Part shown: positions 8,758 to 16,646 of the stretch, piece by piece
How positions within the stretch are numbered: position 1 is the stretch's first letter
How the letters are laid out: each line of letters opens with the position of its first letter
Source of the DNA: Mesorhizobium sp.
Lineage (GTDB): Bacteria > Pseudomonadota > Alphaproteobacteria > Rhizobiales > Rhizobiaceae
Direction: 5' to 3'
Length of the DNA: 61,157 nt
NCBI GenBank assembly: GCA_004020365.1
Contig: SAQR01000040.1
Span: 1 to 61,157, forward strand
Made by a program: the position numbers and the translations under genes
The notes under the pieces: model-generated
Told to the model about the DNA's origin: nothing
Databases searched by the model: none
Seen by the model: the letters and a program-made list of their open reading frames with translations, nothing else

Positions 8758-10011
8758 TCATTCAGCGGCGCGAACAGGCTCTTCCTGCTGGAAGGCGGCG
8801 AGCGCCGCCTTCAATCCCTCCGGTCCGGTCGCGACCGTCTGCGGCGTCGGCGAGAAGCCGGCGCCGAGCATCTTGCGGCCAAGCATATGGTCGCCCGGCC
8901 GATTGACGGACTCGATGCCGAGCAGACGATTTCCAGCATAGTGGTAGATGGAGAACCGGTTCTCGTTGACGTCGCCCAGCACGAAATGGCTGTCGCCGCC
9001 CGAAATCAGGCCGACCATCTGCAGCTTGATGTCGCCGATGTCGGACCAGAACCATGGCACCGCCGCAAAGGCGTCCGCATGGCCGACAACGGTGCGCGCG
9101 GCAAGACGCGCCTGGTCGGTGGCATTCTGCACCGATTCCAGCCGCACATCACCGCCGGTGAGCCAGTGCCGGTAGGAGGCGACGTCGCCGATGGCGAGGA
9201 TTTCGGGCATGGACGCGCGCATCTGCTGGTCGACGTGGATGCCGTTGGCAATAGCGATACCTGCGGCCGCAGCCAGTTCGACATTGGGCGCCACGCCGAT
9301 GCCGATGATCACCATCTGCGCCGGCAGACGCTCGCCGGATGCGGTGATTGCCGCCGAGATATGGCCGTTCTCGCCTTCGAGACGCGCAATCGTGGTGCCG
9401 GTGAGGATGCGCACGCCGGTCGCTTCCAGCCGCTGCCGCACGTGGCGCGCGATGATCGGCGCCACCGCCCGGCCAAGCAGCCGGTCGACCGCCTCGACCA
9501 CGGTGACCTTGCGGCCGGCCGCTTTGAGCGTCGCGGCGATCTCCAGCCCGATGAAGCCGCCGCCGAGGATGACGACATCCTCGCTCTGCGCGCTCAATTC
9601 GCGGATCAGGCGCGCGTCGGCGAGCGAGCGCAGCGACACCACGCCTGAAAGCTCCGAACCCGGCAGCGACAGCAGGCGCGGCCGCGAACCGGTCGCCAGG
9701 ATCAGCCGGTCGAACGGCAGCACGCCGCCACCGGATGTCTCCAGCCTCCGGCCTCCGGCATCGATGCGCTCGACCCTGATCCCCGGCCGGTAGTCGATCG
9801 CATTGCCGGTATAAAAAGCCTCGCCGCGCAGCGGCTGCGGCTTCGCCTCTTGATCCTTGATGAAGGTCTTCGACAGCGGCGGCTTGTGGTAGGGCAGTTC
9901 GTTCTCGTCACTGACGAGGATCACGGGTCCGTCGTAGCCGTCCTCGCGCAGGCTGGCGGCCGCTTGCACGCCCGCATGACCCGCACCGACAATGACCACA
10001 CCGTTTTTCAT
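8758..10011 (-). CDS. FAD/NAD(P)-dependent ferredoxin-type reductase
   Basis: Two-dinucleotide-fold flavoprotein of the rubredoxin/putidaredoxin/rhodocoxin reductase group, which passes electrons from NAD(P)H through FAD to a small iron-sulfur protein. The 417-aa product has an N-terminal FAD motif GAGHAG at residues 9-14, a second Rossmann motif GGGFIG at about 150-155, and the C-terminal reductase region starting at PWFWSDIG. It is transcribed away from the iron block; its start lies 160 bp from the Irr-like palindrome at 10172-10192. No ferredoxin or P450 gene is adjacent. Because bfd is encoded nearby, the reductase could feed Bfd, but rhodocoxin-type partners elsewhere are equally possible. 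Confidence 0.88.
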   Translation of the reverse strand: MKNGVVIVGAGHAGVQAAASLREDGYDGPVILVSDENELPYHKPPLSKTFIKDQEAKPQPLRGEAFYTGNAIDYRPGIRVERIDAGGRRLETSGGGVLPFDRLILATGSRPRLLSLPGSELSGVVSLRSLADARLIRELSAQSEDVVILGGGFIGLEIAATLKAAGRKVTVVEAVDRLLGRAVAPIIARHVRQRLEATGVRILTGTTIARLEGENGHISAAITASGERLPAQMVIIGIGVAPNVELAAAAGIAIANGIHVDQQMRASMPEILAIGDVASYRHWLTGGDVRLESVQNATDQARLAARTVVGHADAFAAVPWFWSDIGDIKLQMVGLISGGDSHFVLGDVNENRFSIYHYAGNRLLGIESVNRPGDHMLGRKMLGAGFSPTPQTVATGPEGLKAALAAFQQEEPVRAAE

Positions 10012-10322
10012 CGCAGCCCCAATTCTTCAACCCAAAGTCTAGAACGTCTCGCCAAGTGGCGATTGTCTGAGCCCGCCGCAAGACCGCCTTTCCGGGTCGC
10101 ACCCGGGATGGCTCCTGTCAATCGTCTGGTTCGACGGCAGCACGGCAAATGCGGCTAAAGTTGATACTTGCAGTTTAGAATAATTCTAAACTGTTGTTTC
10201 AATTGGCTTTTCTCGTTGAAATTGGTTGACTTCCGGCACCTTCATCGCTTTATGGGAGCTTGCGCGTCAAGCGCATCCCTTTGATGTCTGGGCCTTGAAC
10301 CCTTTCGATTGGAGGCATTTCG
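10012..10322. other. Intergenic region between the divergent reductase and iron block
   Basis: About 310 bp with no convincing gene before the small ORF at 10323. It holds a CGGGTCGCACCCG hairpin near 10096 and the Irr-like palindrome at 10172-10192. A TTGATA hexamer at 10161-10166 could be a -35 element, putting the palindrome over the -10 region. Confidence 0.5.
10172..10192. promoter_or_regulatory. Irr-box-like (iron control element) palindrome
   Basis: A 21-bp inverted repeat with 10-bp arms around one central base; the core is TTTAGAATAATTCTAAA. From memory of the family, this matches the iron control element bound by rhizobial Irr (TTTAGAA, short spacer, TTCTAAA). It sits between the divergent reductase and the imelysin operon, and an irr gene is encoded at 46438-46869. 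A possible -35 TTGATA at 10161-10166 would place it across the promoter, which suggests repression by Irr under low iron, when Irr is stable. Confidence 0.75.
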
Positions 10323-10454
10323 ATGTCTTTCTTCCGCAAACCGCGCTATGCCGCGGCCTGTATCTCGCCCAATGGCATGGACCTGCCTTGGCGCCGATTG
10401 CCTGCCGACGCGCCTTTGGCGCCGGCATTTTCACTGAATTCCCGAGGGAGATGA
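10323..10454 (+). CDS. Possible 43-aa leader ORF upstream of the imelysin gene
   Basis: An ATG at 10323 follows a full GGAGG at 10311-10315 with a 7-nt spacer, which is a better ribosome-binding site than many in the window. The frame runs 43 codons to TGA at 10452-10454, five bases before the imelysin start at 10460. The peptide begins MSFFRKPRYAAACISPNG and is Arg- and Pro-rich with one cysteine and no membrane segment. I do not recognise it. It could be a translated leader coupling to the imelysin gene or a chance ORF in GC-rich sequence. The position directly behind an Irr-like operator makes it worth recording. Confidence 0.4.
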   Translation: MSFFRKPRYAAACISPNGMDLPWRRLPADAPLAPAFSLNSRGR

Positions 10455-10459
10455 CAATC

Positions 10460-11761
10460 ATGAGAGCGATGATCACGGCGCGATATGGCAGCAGGCTTGC
10501 AGCGATCGGCGCCACGGCGGCCTTGACGGCGGCGATCTTCGTGCTGCCGGCCAAGGCGGAAACCGATGCCAAGGCGGTCATCAAGATCTATTCCGATATT
10601 GCGCTCGCCAAATATGAGGATTCGCTGACCACGGCGCAGGCGCTCGACAAGGCCGTCGACGCGCTGCTCGCCAAGCCTTCGGTGGAAACGCTGACGGCCG
10701 CCCGCGAGGCCTGGAAGGCATCGCGCGTTCCCTATCAGCAGACCGAAGTCTATCGCTTCGGCAACGCCATCGTCGACGACTGGGAAGGCAAGGTGAATGC
10801 CTGGCCGCTGGACGAAGGCCTGATCGACTATGTCGCCGGGAACTACGGCACCGAGTCCGACGCGAATGCGCTCTACACCGCCAATGTGATCGCCAACAAG
10901 TCGATCGAGATCGACGGCAAGAAGATCGACGCCACCAATCTTACGCCCGAGTTCCTCTCCGGCACGCTGCAGGAGGCCGGCGGCATCGAGGCCAATGTGG
11001 CGACCGGTTATCACGCCATCGAATTCCTGCTGTGGGGCCAGGACCTGCACGGCACCGGCCCGGGCGCCGGCGAGCGGCCCTATACTGACTACGATCTCGC
11101 CAACTGCACCGGCGGCAATTGCGATCGTCGCGCGCAGTATTTGAAGTCGGCGAGCGAGCTTCTGGTTTCCGATCTGGAGGACATGGTCGACGACTGGAAG
11201 GAAGGCGGCGCCGCCCGCAAGAACCTTGCCGATGGCGAGCCGAAAGCCGGCGTCTCGACCATCCTCACCGGCATGGGCTCGCTGTCCTATGGCGAACTCG
11301 CCGGCGAGCGCATGAAGCTCGGCCTGCTGCTGCACGACCCGGAAGAGGAGCATGACTGCTTCTCTGACAACACCTACGATTCCCATCTCTACGATGCCGT
11401 CGGCATTCGCGCCGCCTATAAGGGCAATTACACCCGCCTCGACGGCACCGTCGTCGAAGGACCGTCGGTGTCCGACATGGTCAAGGACGCCGATCCGGCG
11501 ATCGACAAGGAACTGTCGGACAAGCTTGATGCCACTGTCGCCAAGATGGAAGCCATCAAGGCGCGGGCGCTTGGCGGTGAAGCCTATGACCAGCAGATCG
11601 GCGAAGGCAATACGCAAGGCAACGCCACCGTGCAGGCGGCGATCGACGCGCTGGTCGACCAGACCAAGTCGATCGAACGCGCCGTCGGCACCCTGAAACT
11701 CAACGCCATCGCCTTCGAGGGCTCGGACAGCCTCGATGCGCCAGACAAGGTGTTTCAGTAA
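10460..11761 (+). CDS. Imelysin-family iron-regulated protein (IrpA-like)
   Basis: Secreted or envelope protein of the imelysin/EfeO superfamily, linked to iron uptake; its exact chemistry is not settled. The 433-aa product has a signal peptide ending near AKA (about residue 31), then two helical-bundle repeats. The GxHxxE metal motif is present as GYHAIEF with H185, followed by LLWGQDLHGTGPGAGERPYTDY typical of IrpA proteins. ATG 10460 is chosen because GGAG at 10447-10450 is 9 bp upstream; ATG 10451 sits too close to it. An Irr-like palindrome lies 270 bp upstream and bfd-bfr and other iron genes follow. Imelysin was first named as a protease, but the GxHxxE motif fits metal binding rather than peptidase activity. 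Confidence 0.92.
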   Translation: MRAMITARYGSRLAAIGATAALTAAIFVLPAKAETDAKAVIKIYSDIALAKYEDSLTTAQALDKAVDALLAKPSVETLTAAREAWKASRVPYQQTEVYRFGNAIVDDWEGKVNAWPLDEGLIDYVAGNYGTESDANALYTANVIANKSIEIDGKKIDATNLTPEFLSGTLQEAGGIEANVATGYHAIEFLLWGQDLHGTGPGAGERPYTDYDLANCTGGNCDRRAQYLKSASELLVSDLEDMVDDWKEGGAARKNLADGEPKAGVSTILTGMGSLSYGELAGERMKLGLLLHDPEEEHDCFSDNTYDSHLYDAVGIRAAYKGNYTRLDGTVVEGPSVSDMVKDADPAIDKELSDKLDATVAKMEAIKARALGGEAYDQQIGEGNTQGNATVQAAIDALVDQTKSIERAVGTLKLNAIAFEGSDSLDAPDKVFQ

Positions 11762-11780
11762 GGCCTCGATGCCCGGAGCC

Positions 11781-11825
11781 CGAACCGAAAATCCGCGTCG
11801 CGAAAAGTGGAAAACGGTATCGGTA
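11781..11825. repeat. Short REP-like palindrome (type C)
   Basis: The sequence CCGAAAATCCG... then CGCGAAAAGTGGAAAACGG shares the CGAAAAGTGGAA core with the element at 36548-36587 between infB and rbfA. It lies in the 132-bp gap between the imelysin gene and bfd, so it may mark a terminator or processing site there. The match is short. Confidence 0.4.
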
Positions 11826-11893
11826 TCAGGCTCCACCCAAGAAAATAAGCCACACGGCGCTGAACACGCGTCGTCAGCCAAACAGAGCAAATA

Positions 11894-12205
11894 ATGCTGA
11901 TCTGCCATTGCAACATCATCACCGAGAAGGAGATTGAGCAGACGATCGTCGGGCTGCTGGATCAGGATCCCTGGCAGCTTATCGTGCCGGCGAAGATCTA
12001 TCATGCCATGCAGAAGCGTGGTCGCTGTTGCGGCTGCTTCCCAAATGTGGTCGAAACGATCATTCGGGTAACCGAAAATTACCACGCCCGCTCGGAGGCG
12101 AGCGGCGTGGATGTCGTTTCACACCTGGATCGCGTCAGAGGCCTGCGCGTCCAATACGGGAGCAGAACTCATGAAAGGCGAAACACAGATCATAGAGCGG
12201 CTTAA
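11894..12205 (+). CDS. bfd: Bacterioferritin-associated ferredoxin (BFD-like [2Fe-2S] protein)
   Basis: Small electron carrier that in studied bacteria docks on bacterioferritin and reduces its ferric core so that iron is released. The N-terminal 60 residues carry the BFD pattern: C4-x-C6 in MLICHCN and a second cysteine pair in GRCCGCFP (about residues 44-50), with the usual spacing of about 30 residues between the pairs. The C-terminal 35 or so residues are unlike BFD and extend the frame into bfr: the stop at 12203-12205 overlaps the bfr start at 12171 by 35 bp. The overlap suggests translational coupling. Start ATG 11894 has a weak AGAGCAAATA leader. Length (103 aa) is above the typical 60-90. 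Confidence 0.9.
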   Translation: MLICHCNIITEKEIEQTIVGLLDQDPWQLIVPAKIYHAMQKRGRCCGCFPNVVETIIRVTENYHARSEASGVDVVSHLDRVRGLRVQYGSRTHERRNTDHRAA

Positions 12206-12656
12206 CGAAGCTCTTTTTCTGGAACTTGGAGCAGTCAATCAGTACTGGGTGCATTTCCGGCTGCTGGAAGACTGGGGATACGCCAAGCTGGCAAAGAAGG
12301 AACGCGCCGAATCGATCGAGGAGATGCACCATGCCGACCGGCTCGTGGCCCGCATCATCTTCCTTGAAGGCCATCCGAACCTGCAGTCGGTAGCGCCGCT
12401 GCGCATCGGACAGAATGTCAAGGAAGTGCTCGAATCGGATCTTGCCGGCGAATACGACGCGCGCACTGCCTACAAACGCTCGCGCGAGATTTGTGACGAA
12501 GCAGGCGACTATGTGACGATGAAGCTGTTCGAGGATTTGTTGTCCGACGAGGAAGGTCACATCGACTTCCTCGAGACGCAACTCGATCTGCTCGCCTCGA
12601 TCGGCGAGGAAAAATACGGCCAGCTCAACGCCGCATCGGCCGACGAGGCGGATTAG
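12171..12656 (+). CDS. bfr: Bacterioferritin (haem-binding ferritin)
   Basis: Forms a 24-subunit cage that oxidises Fe(II) and stores it as ferric mineral. The 161-aa protein keeps every classical active-site residue: ferroxidase ligands E18, E51, H54, E94, E127 and H130, and the haem-ligating M52. ATG 12171 gives exactly this canonical numbering, so the upstream in-frame ATG at 12111 is rejected. Translation probably re-initiates from the overlapping bfd frame. In Irr-bearing rhizobia bfr is often iron-regulated; here it is embedded between the imelysin and DUF1111 genes rather than standing alone. Confidence 0.97.
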   Translation: MKGETQIIERLNEALFLELGAVNQYWVHFRLLEDWGYAKLAKKERAESIEEMHHADRLVARIIFLEGHPNLQSVAPLRIGQNVKEVLESDLAGEYDARTAYKRSREICDEAGDYVTMKLFEDLLSDEEGHIDFLETQLDLLASIGEEKYGQLNAASADEAD

Positions 12657-12668
12657 GGACATGCGGGA

Positions 12669-14276
12669 ATGCGGCGCCGCTTAGATTTCTTGCGCCGCTT
12701 GCGGCGGGCCGAGGATTACGGCCTGCCGTCCCAGCACAACCCCCGATCCCGCTGGCTTCGCCGGCTTTCGCCTGCCGTGGTGGTTGCGCTGACCGCCTCG
12801 GCGCTGGCCGGCGCGCCCGAACCGGCGGGTCTCGCCACCAACCGTGCCGATCTGACGCCGAAGGATATTTCTCGCGTCATTGCCATCACCAGGCCGACCA
12901 GGGATTTTTCCAGGCCCGAGCAGTTCGAGCCGATGCAGGGCGGCGCCGGCACGTCGCGCAAAGGCGCCAACAAGGACGCTTTCTCGCAATCTTCGGCCAA
13001 TATCACTTTCGAGGAAGAAGGCACCTTCAAGCTCGGCAATGCTCTTTTCCGCAAGAACTGGGTGTCGTCGCCCTCCTCGACGCAGGCATCGGACGGGCTT
13101 GGTCCGCTGTTCAACGAGCGAGCGTGCCAGAATTGCCATCTGAAGGACGGTCGCGGTCATCCGCCGGAAGCCGACAGCGGCACCACCTCGATGTTCCTGC
13201 GGCTGGCGCGGCAGGCGAGCACCGAGGCGGAGAAAGCAGCGCTCGCCGCCCGCAAGGTGCTCAACTTTCCCGATCCGGTCTACGGCTCGCAATTGCAGGA
13301 ACTGGCCGTTCCGGGTCTTCGGGGCGAAGGCAGGATGCGTGTCGTCTATCAGGAGCAAAAAGTCACGCTGCCGGACGGCACCGTGGTTTGGCTGCGCAAG
13401 CCGAGCTATTCGGTCGATGATCTTGCCAACGGGCCGCTCGATCCGCAGACCACGCTTTCGCCGCGCTTGACGCCGCCGATGATCGGCCTCGGCCTGGTCG
13501 AGCAAATCGCGCCGGCCGACATTCTCGCCAGCGCCGATCCGGACGATCGCAACAGTGACCGCATCTCCGGCAAGCCCAACATTGTGCGCGACGGCCAGAG
13601 CGGCGAGCCGACGCTCGGCCGCTTCGGCTGGAAGGCGCAGACCCCTTCGATCCGCCAGCAAGCGGCCGACGCGTTCGCCGGCGACATCGGCATTTCGACG
13701 CCGGAAGTGCCGAACCACTGGGGCGATTGCACCGCGGTCGAAAAGAACTGCCTTGCCATGGCCAACGGCGTCCAGGAGCGCCTCGGCCCTGTCGAGGCGC
13801 CGCCGCCGGTGATGGACCTGGTCACCTTCTATTCGCAAAACCTCGCTGTGCCGGCGCGGCGCGGTCTCGACCAGCCCGAAGTGCTCGCCGGCAAGAAGCT
13901 GTTCTACGACATGGGCTGCATTTCCTGCCATACGCCGAAATTCGTCACCCGCCGCGGCACGCCCAACAAGGCGCAGGCCTTCCAGCTGATCTGGCCCTAT
14001 TCCGATTTTCTGCTGCACGACATGGGGCCTGGCCTCGCCGACGGGCAAGCGGTGGGCGACGCCACCGGCAGCGAATGGCGCACGCCGCCGCTGTGGGGCA
14101 TCGGTCTTACCGAGACCGTCAACGGCAACAACTTCTTCCTGCACGACGGGCGGGCGCGCACCCTGACCGAGGCAATCCTGTGGCATGGCGGCGAGGGGCA
14201 GAAGGCACGTGACAATTTTGCCGCCGCCGACGCGCCCGATCGCGCCGCATTGGTCAAATTCCTGGAGTCGTTGTGA
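12669..14276 (+). CDS. Di-haem c-type cytochrome/oxidoreductase, DUF1111 family
   Basis: Exported protein of the DUF1111 family (also annotated as thiol oxidoreductase), related to di-haem cytochrome c peroxidases and commonly found beside imelysins. The 535-aa product has a basic N-terminus and a hydrophobic segment at about 34-48, so export is likely. Two haem c sites are visible: CQNCH at 153-157 and CISCH at 417-421. The stretch near the C-terminus (WRTPPLWGIGLTETVNG, then FFLHDGRARTLTEAILWHGGE) is the family signature. The gene starts 12 bp after bfr and its stop overlaps the next start (TGATG). Its likely role is electron transfer during periplasmic iron handling, which is inferred from context. 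Confidence 0.9.
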   Translation: MRRRLDFLRRLRRAEDYGLPSQHNPRSRWLRRLSPAVVVALTASALAGAPEPAGLATNRADLTPKDISRVIAITRPTRDFSRPEQFEPMQGGAGTSRKGANKDAFSQSSANITFEEEGTFKLGNALFRKNWVSSPSSTQASDGLGPLFNERACQNCHLKDGRGHPPEADSGTTSMFLRLARQASTEAEKAALAARKVLNFPDPVYGSQLQELAVPGLRGEGRMRVVYQEQKVTLPDGTVVWLRKPSYSVDDLANGPLDPQTTLSPRLTPPMIGLGLVEQIAPADILASADPDDRNSDRISGKPNIVRDGQSGEPTLGRFGWKAQTPSIRQQAADAFAGDIGISTPEVPNHWGDCTAVEKNCLAMANGVQERLGPVEAPPPVMDLVTFYSQNLAVPARRGLDQPEVLAGKKLFYDMGCISCHTPKFVTRRGTPNKAQAFQLIWPYSDFLLHDMGPGLADGQAVGDATGSEWRTPPLWGIGLTETVNGNNFFLHDGRARTLTEAILWHGGEGQKARDNFAAADAPDRAALVKFLESL

Positions 14277-15355
14277 TGTCGAAGCGTCTGGCGTTTGTCC
14301 TGGTTCTCCCGCTGCTTCTCGCCGGCGCATTGCCGGCGTCCGCAGCGGTGAAGGCTTCCGACGTGATCCAGCGCGCGATCGACGGCTTTGTCCGCCCCGC
14401 CTATGCGCGCCTGCATGACCATGCGGACAGCCTGGCCGAGGCAATGCGAACGCTGTGCAACGCGCCTTCGCAGGACCATCTCGATGCGGCGCGCGCCGAA
14501 TTCTCCGGCACCGTGGATGCCTGGTCTGTCGTCGAGATCATCCGCATCGGACCGATCACGCAGAACAACCGGCTGGAGCGCATGCTGTTCTGGCCGGACC
14601 GCAAGAGCATCGGCCTGAGGCAGGTGCAGGCGGCGTTGGCCAGCAAAGACCGGACCGCCATCGATCCGGCGCAACTGGCAACAAAGAGCGTCGCCATGCA
14701 AGGGCTCGGCGCGCTCGAATTTGTGCTTTACGGCGATGGCGCCGAGCGGCTCGCCCGCAAGGACGATTCCTATCGCTGCGCTTACGGCGCGGCCGTCGCC
14801 GGCAACATCGAAACGATTGCCGCCGAGGTCAGCGACGCCTGGAACAAGGCTGACGGCTTTGCAGCACTTTGGGCCAATCCGGGGCCGGAAAATGCACTCT
14901 ACCGCGACGGCACGGAAGCGGTGACCGAACTGGTCGGCGTCTTCATCAACGAACTGGAAATGGTCCGCGACGTGCGCCTGAAGGGCTTTCTGGGGAGTAG
15001 CCCGGGGGCCGACAAGCCGAAACAGGCGATCTACTGGCGTTCACAGAACACCGCGCGTTCGCTGACCGGAAATCTTTCGGGCATGGACGCGCTGTTCCAG
15101 GCTTCGCAGCTTGGCGACGCGCTGTCGCCCGATGCGCGCTGGATGGCGGAATCAATCCACATCCAGCTCGTCAACGGCGCCGCCGACGCCACCGCCATCA
15201 GAGGCCCGATCGACAAGGCGCTTGCCGATCCGGCGCTGCGCCAGAAGCTCGACCATCTCTCGCTGGTGACATCCAGCCTGTCGACCCTGATCGGCACCAG
15301 GCTGACCGCTGAATTCGGCCTGACCGCCGGGTTCTCGTCGCTCGACGGAGACTGA
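14276..15355 (+). CDS. Second imelysin-family protein (variant metal motif)
   Basis: A 359-aa exported protein with a signal peptide (RLAFVLVLPLLLAGALPASA) and imelysin-type helical repeats, including the RIGPITQNNRLERMLFWPDRKSIG region typical of the shorter partner imelysins. At the place where the first imelysin has GxHxxE it reads GLGALEFVLYG, so the histidine is replaced by an alanine-bearing GxxALE form. ATG 14276 overlaps the previous stop codon; GTG 14273 is the alternative. It is the shorter of the two imelysins in the block and is coupled to the di-haem gene. Loss of the His suggests a structural or regulatory partner rather than a metal binder of the same kind. Confidence 0.88.
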   Translation: MSKRLAFVLVLPLLLAGALPASAAVKASDVIQRAIDGFVRPAYARLHDHADSLAEAMRTLCNAPSQDHLDAARAEFSGTVDAWSVVEIIRIGPITQNNRLERMLFWPDRKSIGLRQVQAALASKDRTAIDPAQLATKSVAMQGLGALEFVLYGDGAERLARKDDSYRCAYGAAVAGNIETIAAEVSDAWNKADGFAALWANPGPENALYRDGTEAVTELVGVFINELEMVRDVRLKGFLGSSPGADKPKQAIYWRSQNTARSLTGNLSGMDALFQASQLGDALSPDARWMAESIHIQLVNGAADATAIRGPIDKALADPALRQKLDHLSLVTSSLSTLIGTRLTAEFGLTAGFSSLDGD

Positions 15356-15357
15356 CT

Positions 15358-16464
15358 CTGCGCACGCCGCTGATCGACCGCCGCGACTTCCTGAGGGCTG
15401 CCGGGGCAGGCTTTGTTGCCGCGATGGCGCCATCGGCATGGGCGAAGACGCTTGGCACGGACGCCGTCTTCGCCACCGCTTTCGTCAAGCGCGACGGCAG
15501 CTATGGCGCGGCGATCCTGTCCGAGGCCGGCAAGGTGCTGCATGCCATCGAGCTGCCCGCCCGCGGTCACGACGTCACCTTCGATCCGCTGTCAATGCGC
15601 TCGGTTGTCTTTGCCAGGCAGCCCGGCACTTTCGCGCTTGTGTTCGACCATACCGGCCGCGACGAGCCGCTGACCATTGCCAGCGTCAGTGGCCGGCATT
15701 TCTTCGGCCACGGCGTGTTTTCGACCGACGGGGCGCTGCTCTATGCCACCGAGAACGATTTCGACAATGCCGCCGGCGTGGTCGGCGTCTACGACGCGCG
15801 TGCGAAATTCAAGCGGGTTGGCGAGTTCCCGACCTATGGCATGGGTCCGCACGAGCTTCTATTGTTGAGCGACGGCAGGACGATTGCCGTCGCCAATGGC
15901 GGCATAGAGACACATCCGGATTATGGCCGCGCCGAACTCAACATCGCGACGATGAAGCCATCCTATGTGCTGATCGACCGCCTTACCGGCGACCTCGTCG
16001 AAAAGCACGAATTGCCGCCGGCGCTGCACCAGCTTTCGATCCGGCACATGGATACCGACAAATCCGGCGCGGTCTGGTTCGGCTGCCAGTACAGGGGGCC
16101 GGGCGGCGATCGTCCGCTGCTGGTCGGCCGCGCCGAGCGCGGCAAGGATCTGCAACTGCTCGACATGCCGCAGGACGTGCTCTCCGGCTTCAGGAACTAC
16201 ATCGGCTCGGTCGCCGCCAACCCTGCTGCCGGCACCGTTGCCGTGTCCTCGCCGGAAGGCAACTCGCTTGCGGTGATCGATGCGGCCAGCGGCCGGATCG
16301 TCACCACCAGCGCGCTGGCCGAGGTCTCCGGCTTGGCGCCCGACGGGGCGAGCTTCATGGCGACGACCGGCACGGGGCAGATAGCCCAAGCCGGTGGCAC
16401 AACACGGTCCGAGCCGGACTATGTCTGGGACAATCACATGCTGCGCATCGACCAGGGCGTGTAG
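15358..16464 (+). CDS. DUF1513 family exported protein, probable CTG start
   Basis: Beta-propeller-like DUF1513 protein, a regular companion of imelysin and DUF1111 genes; function unknown. A twin-arginine-type signal is visible (DRRDFLRAAGAGFVAAMAPS) followed by the mature part with repeated blade-like segments (GHGVFSTDGALLYATENDF, YGMGPHELLLLSDGRTIAVANGG). The signal lies upstream of the first ATG (15424). No ATG, GTG or TTG occurs between the in-frame stop at 15310-15312 and 15424, so a CTG start is inferred: CTG 15358 follows GGAGA at 15347-15351 by 6 nt. It begins two bases after the second imelysin's stop. If ATG 15424 were used, the Tat signal would be lost. Confidence 0.82.
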   Translation: MRTPLIDRRDFLRAAGAGFVAAMAPSAWAKTLGTDAVFATAFVKRDGSYGAAILSEAGKVLHAIELPARGHDVTFDPLSMRSVVFARQPGTFALVFDHTGRDEPLTIASVSGRHFFGHGVFSTDGALLYATENDFDNAAGVVGVYDARAKFKRVGEFPTYGMGPHELLLLSDGRTIAVANGGIETHPDYGRAELNIATMKPSYVLIDRLTGDLVEKHELPPALHQLSIRHMDTDKSGAVWFGCQYRGPGGDRPLLVGRAERGKDLQLLDMPQDVLSGFRNYIGSVAANPAAGTVAVSSPEGNSLAVIDAASGRIVTTSALAEVSGLAPDGASFMATTGTGQIAQAGGTTRSEPDYVWDNHMLRIDQGV

Positions 16465-16581
16465 TTCGGCACTGGTTCATTGACGGTTGTCTTGGGCGAA
16501 AATTGCCTCTTTTTGGGCGAGGTCGAAGCGAAGCCGCCAAACGATTTATGCATTATCCGCTTGCAGGGATGAGCCATGGCA

Positions 16582-16617
16582 GGCACAGGGAAATTGTTTT
16601 TTCGAAGTCCCTGTGCC
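16582..16617 (+). promoter_or_regulatory. Stem-loop ahead of tsaB
   Basis: A perfect 10-bp stem (GGCACAGGGA at 16582-16591, TCCCTGTGCC at 16608-16617) with a 16-nt loop containing a T6 run lies 29 bp upstream of tsaB. It could be a terminator of the iron operon (no T-run follows the stem) or a leader structure. Confidence 0.5.
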
Positions 16618-16646
16618 CCAAGCGGGTGCTCCCAACCGGCCGCCTT

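Noticed and set aside
10226-10459. Upstream extension of the imelysin frame
   Set aside because: The added 78 residues come before a typical signal peptide, and GGAG at 10447-10450 points to ATG 10460.
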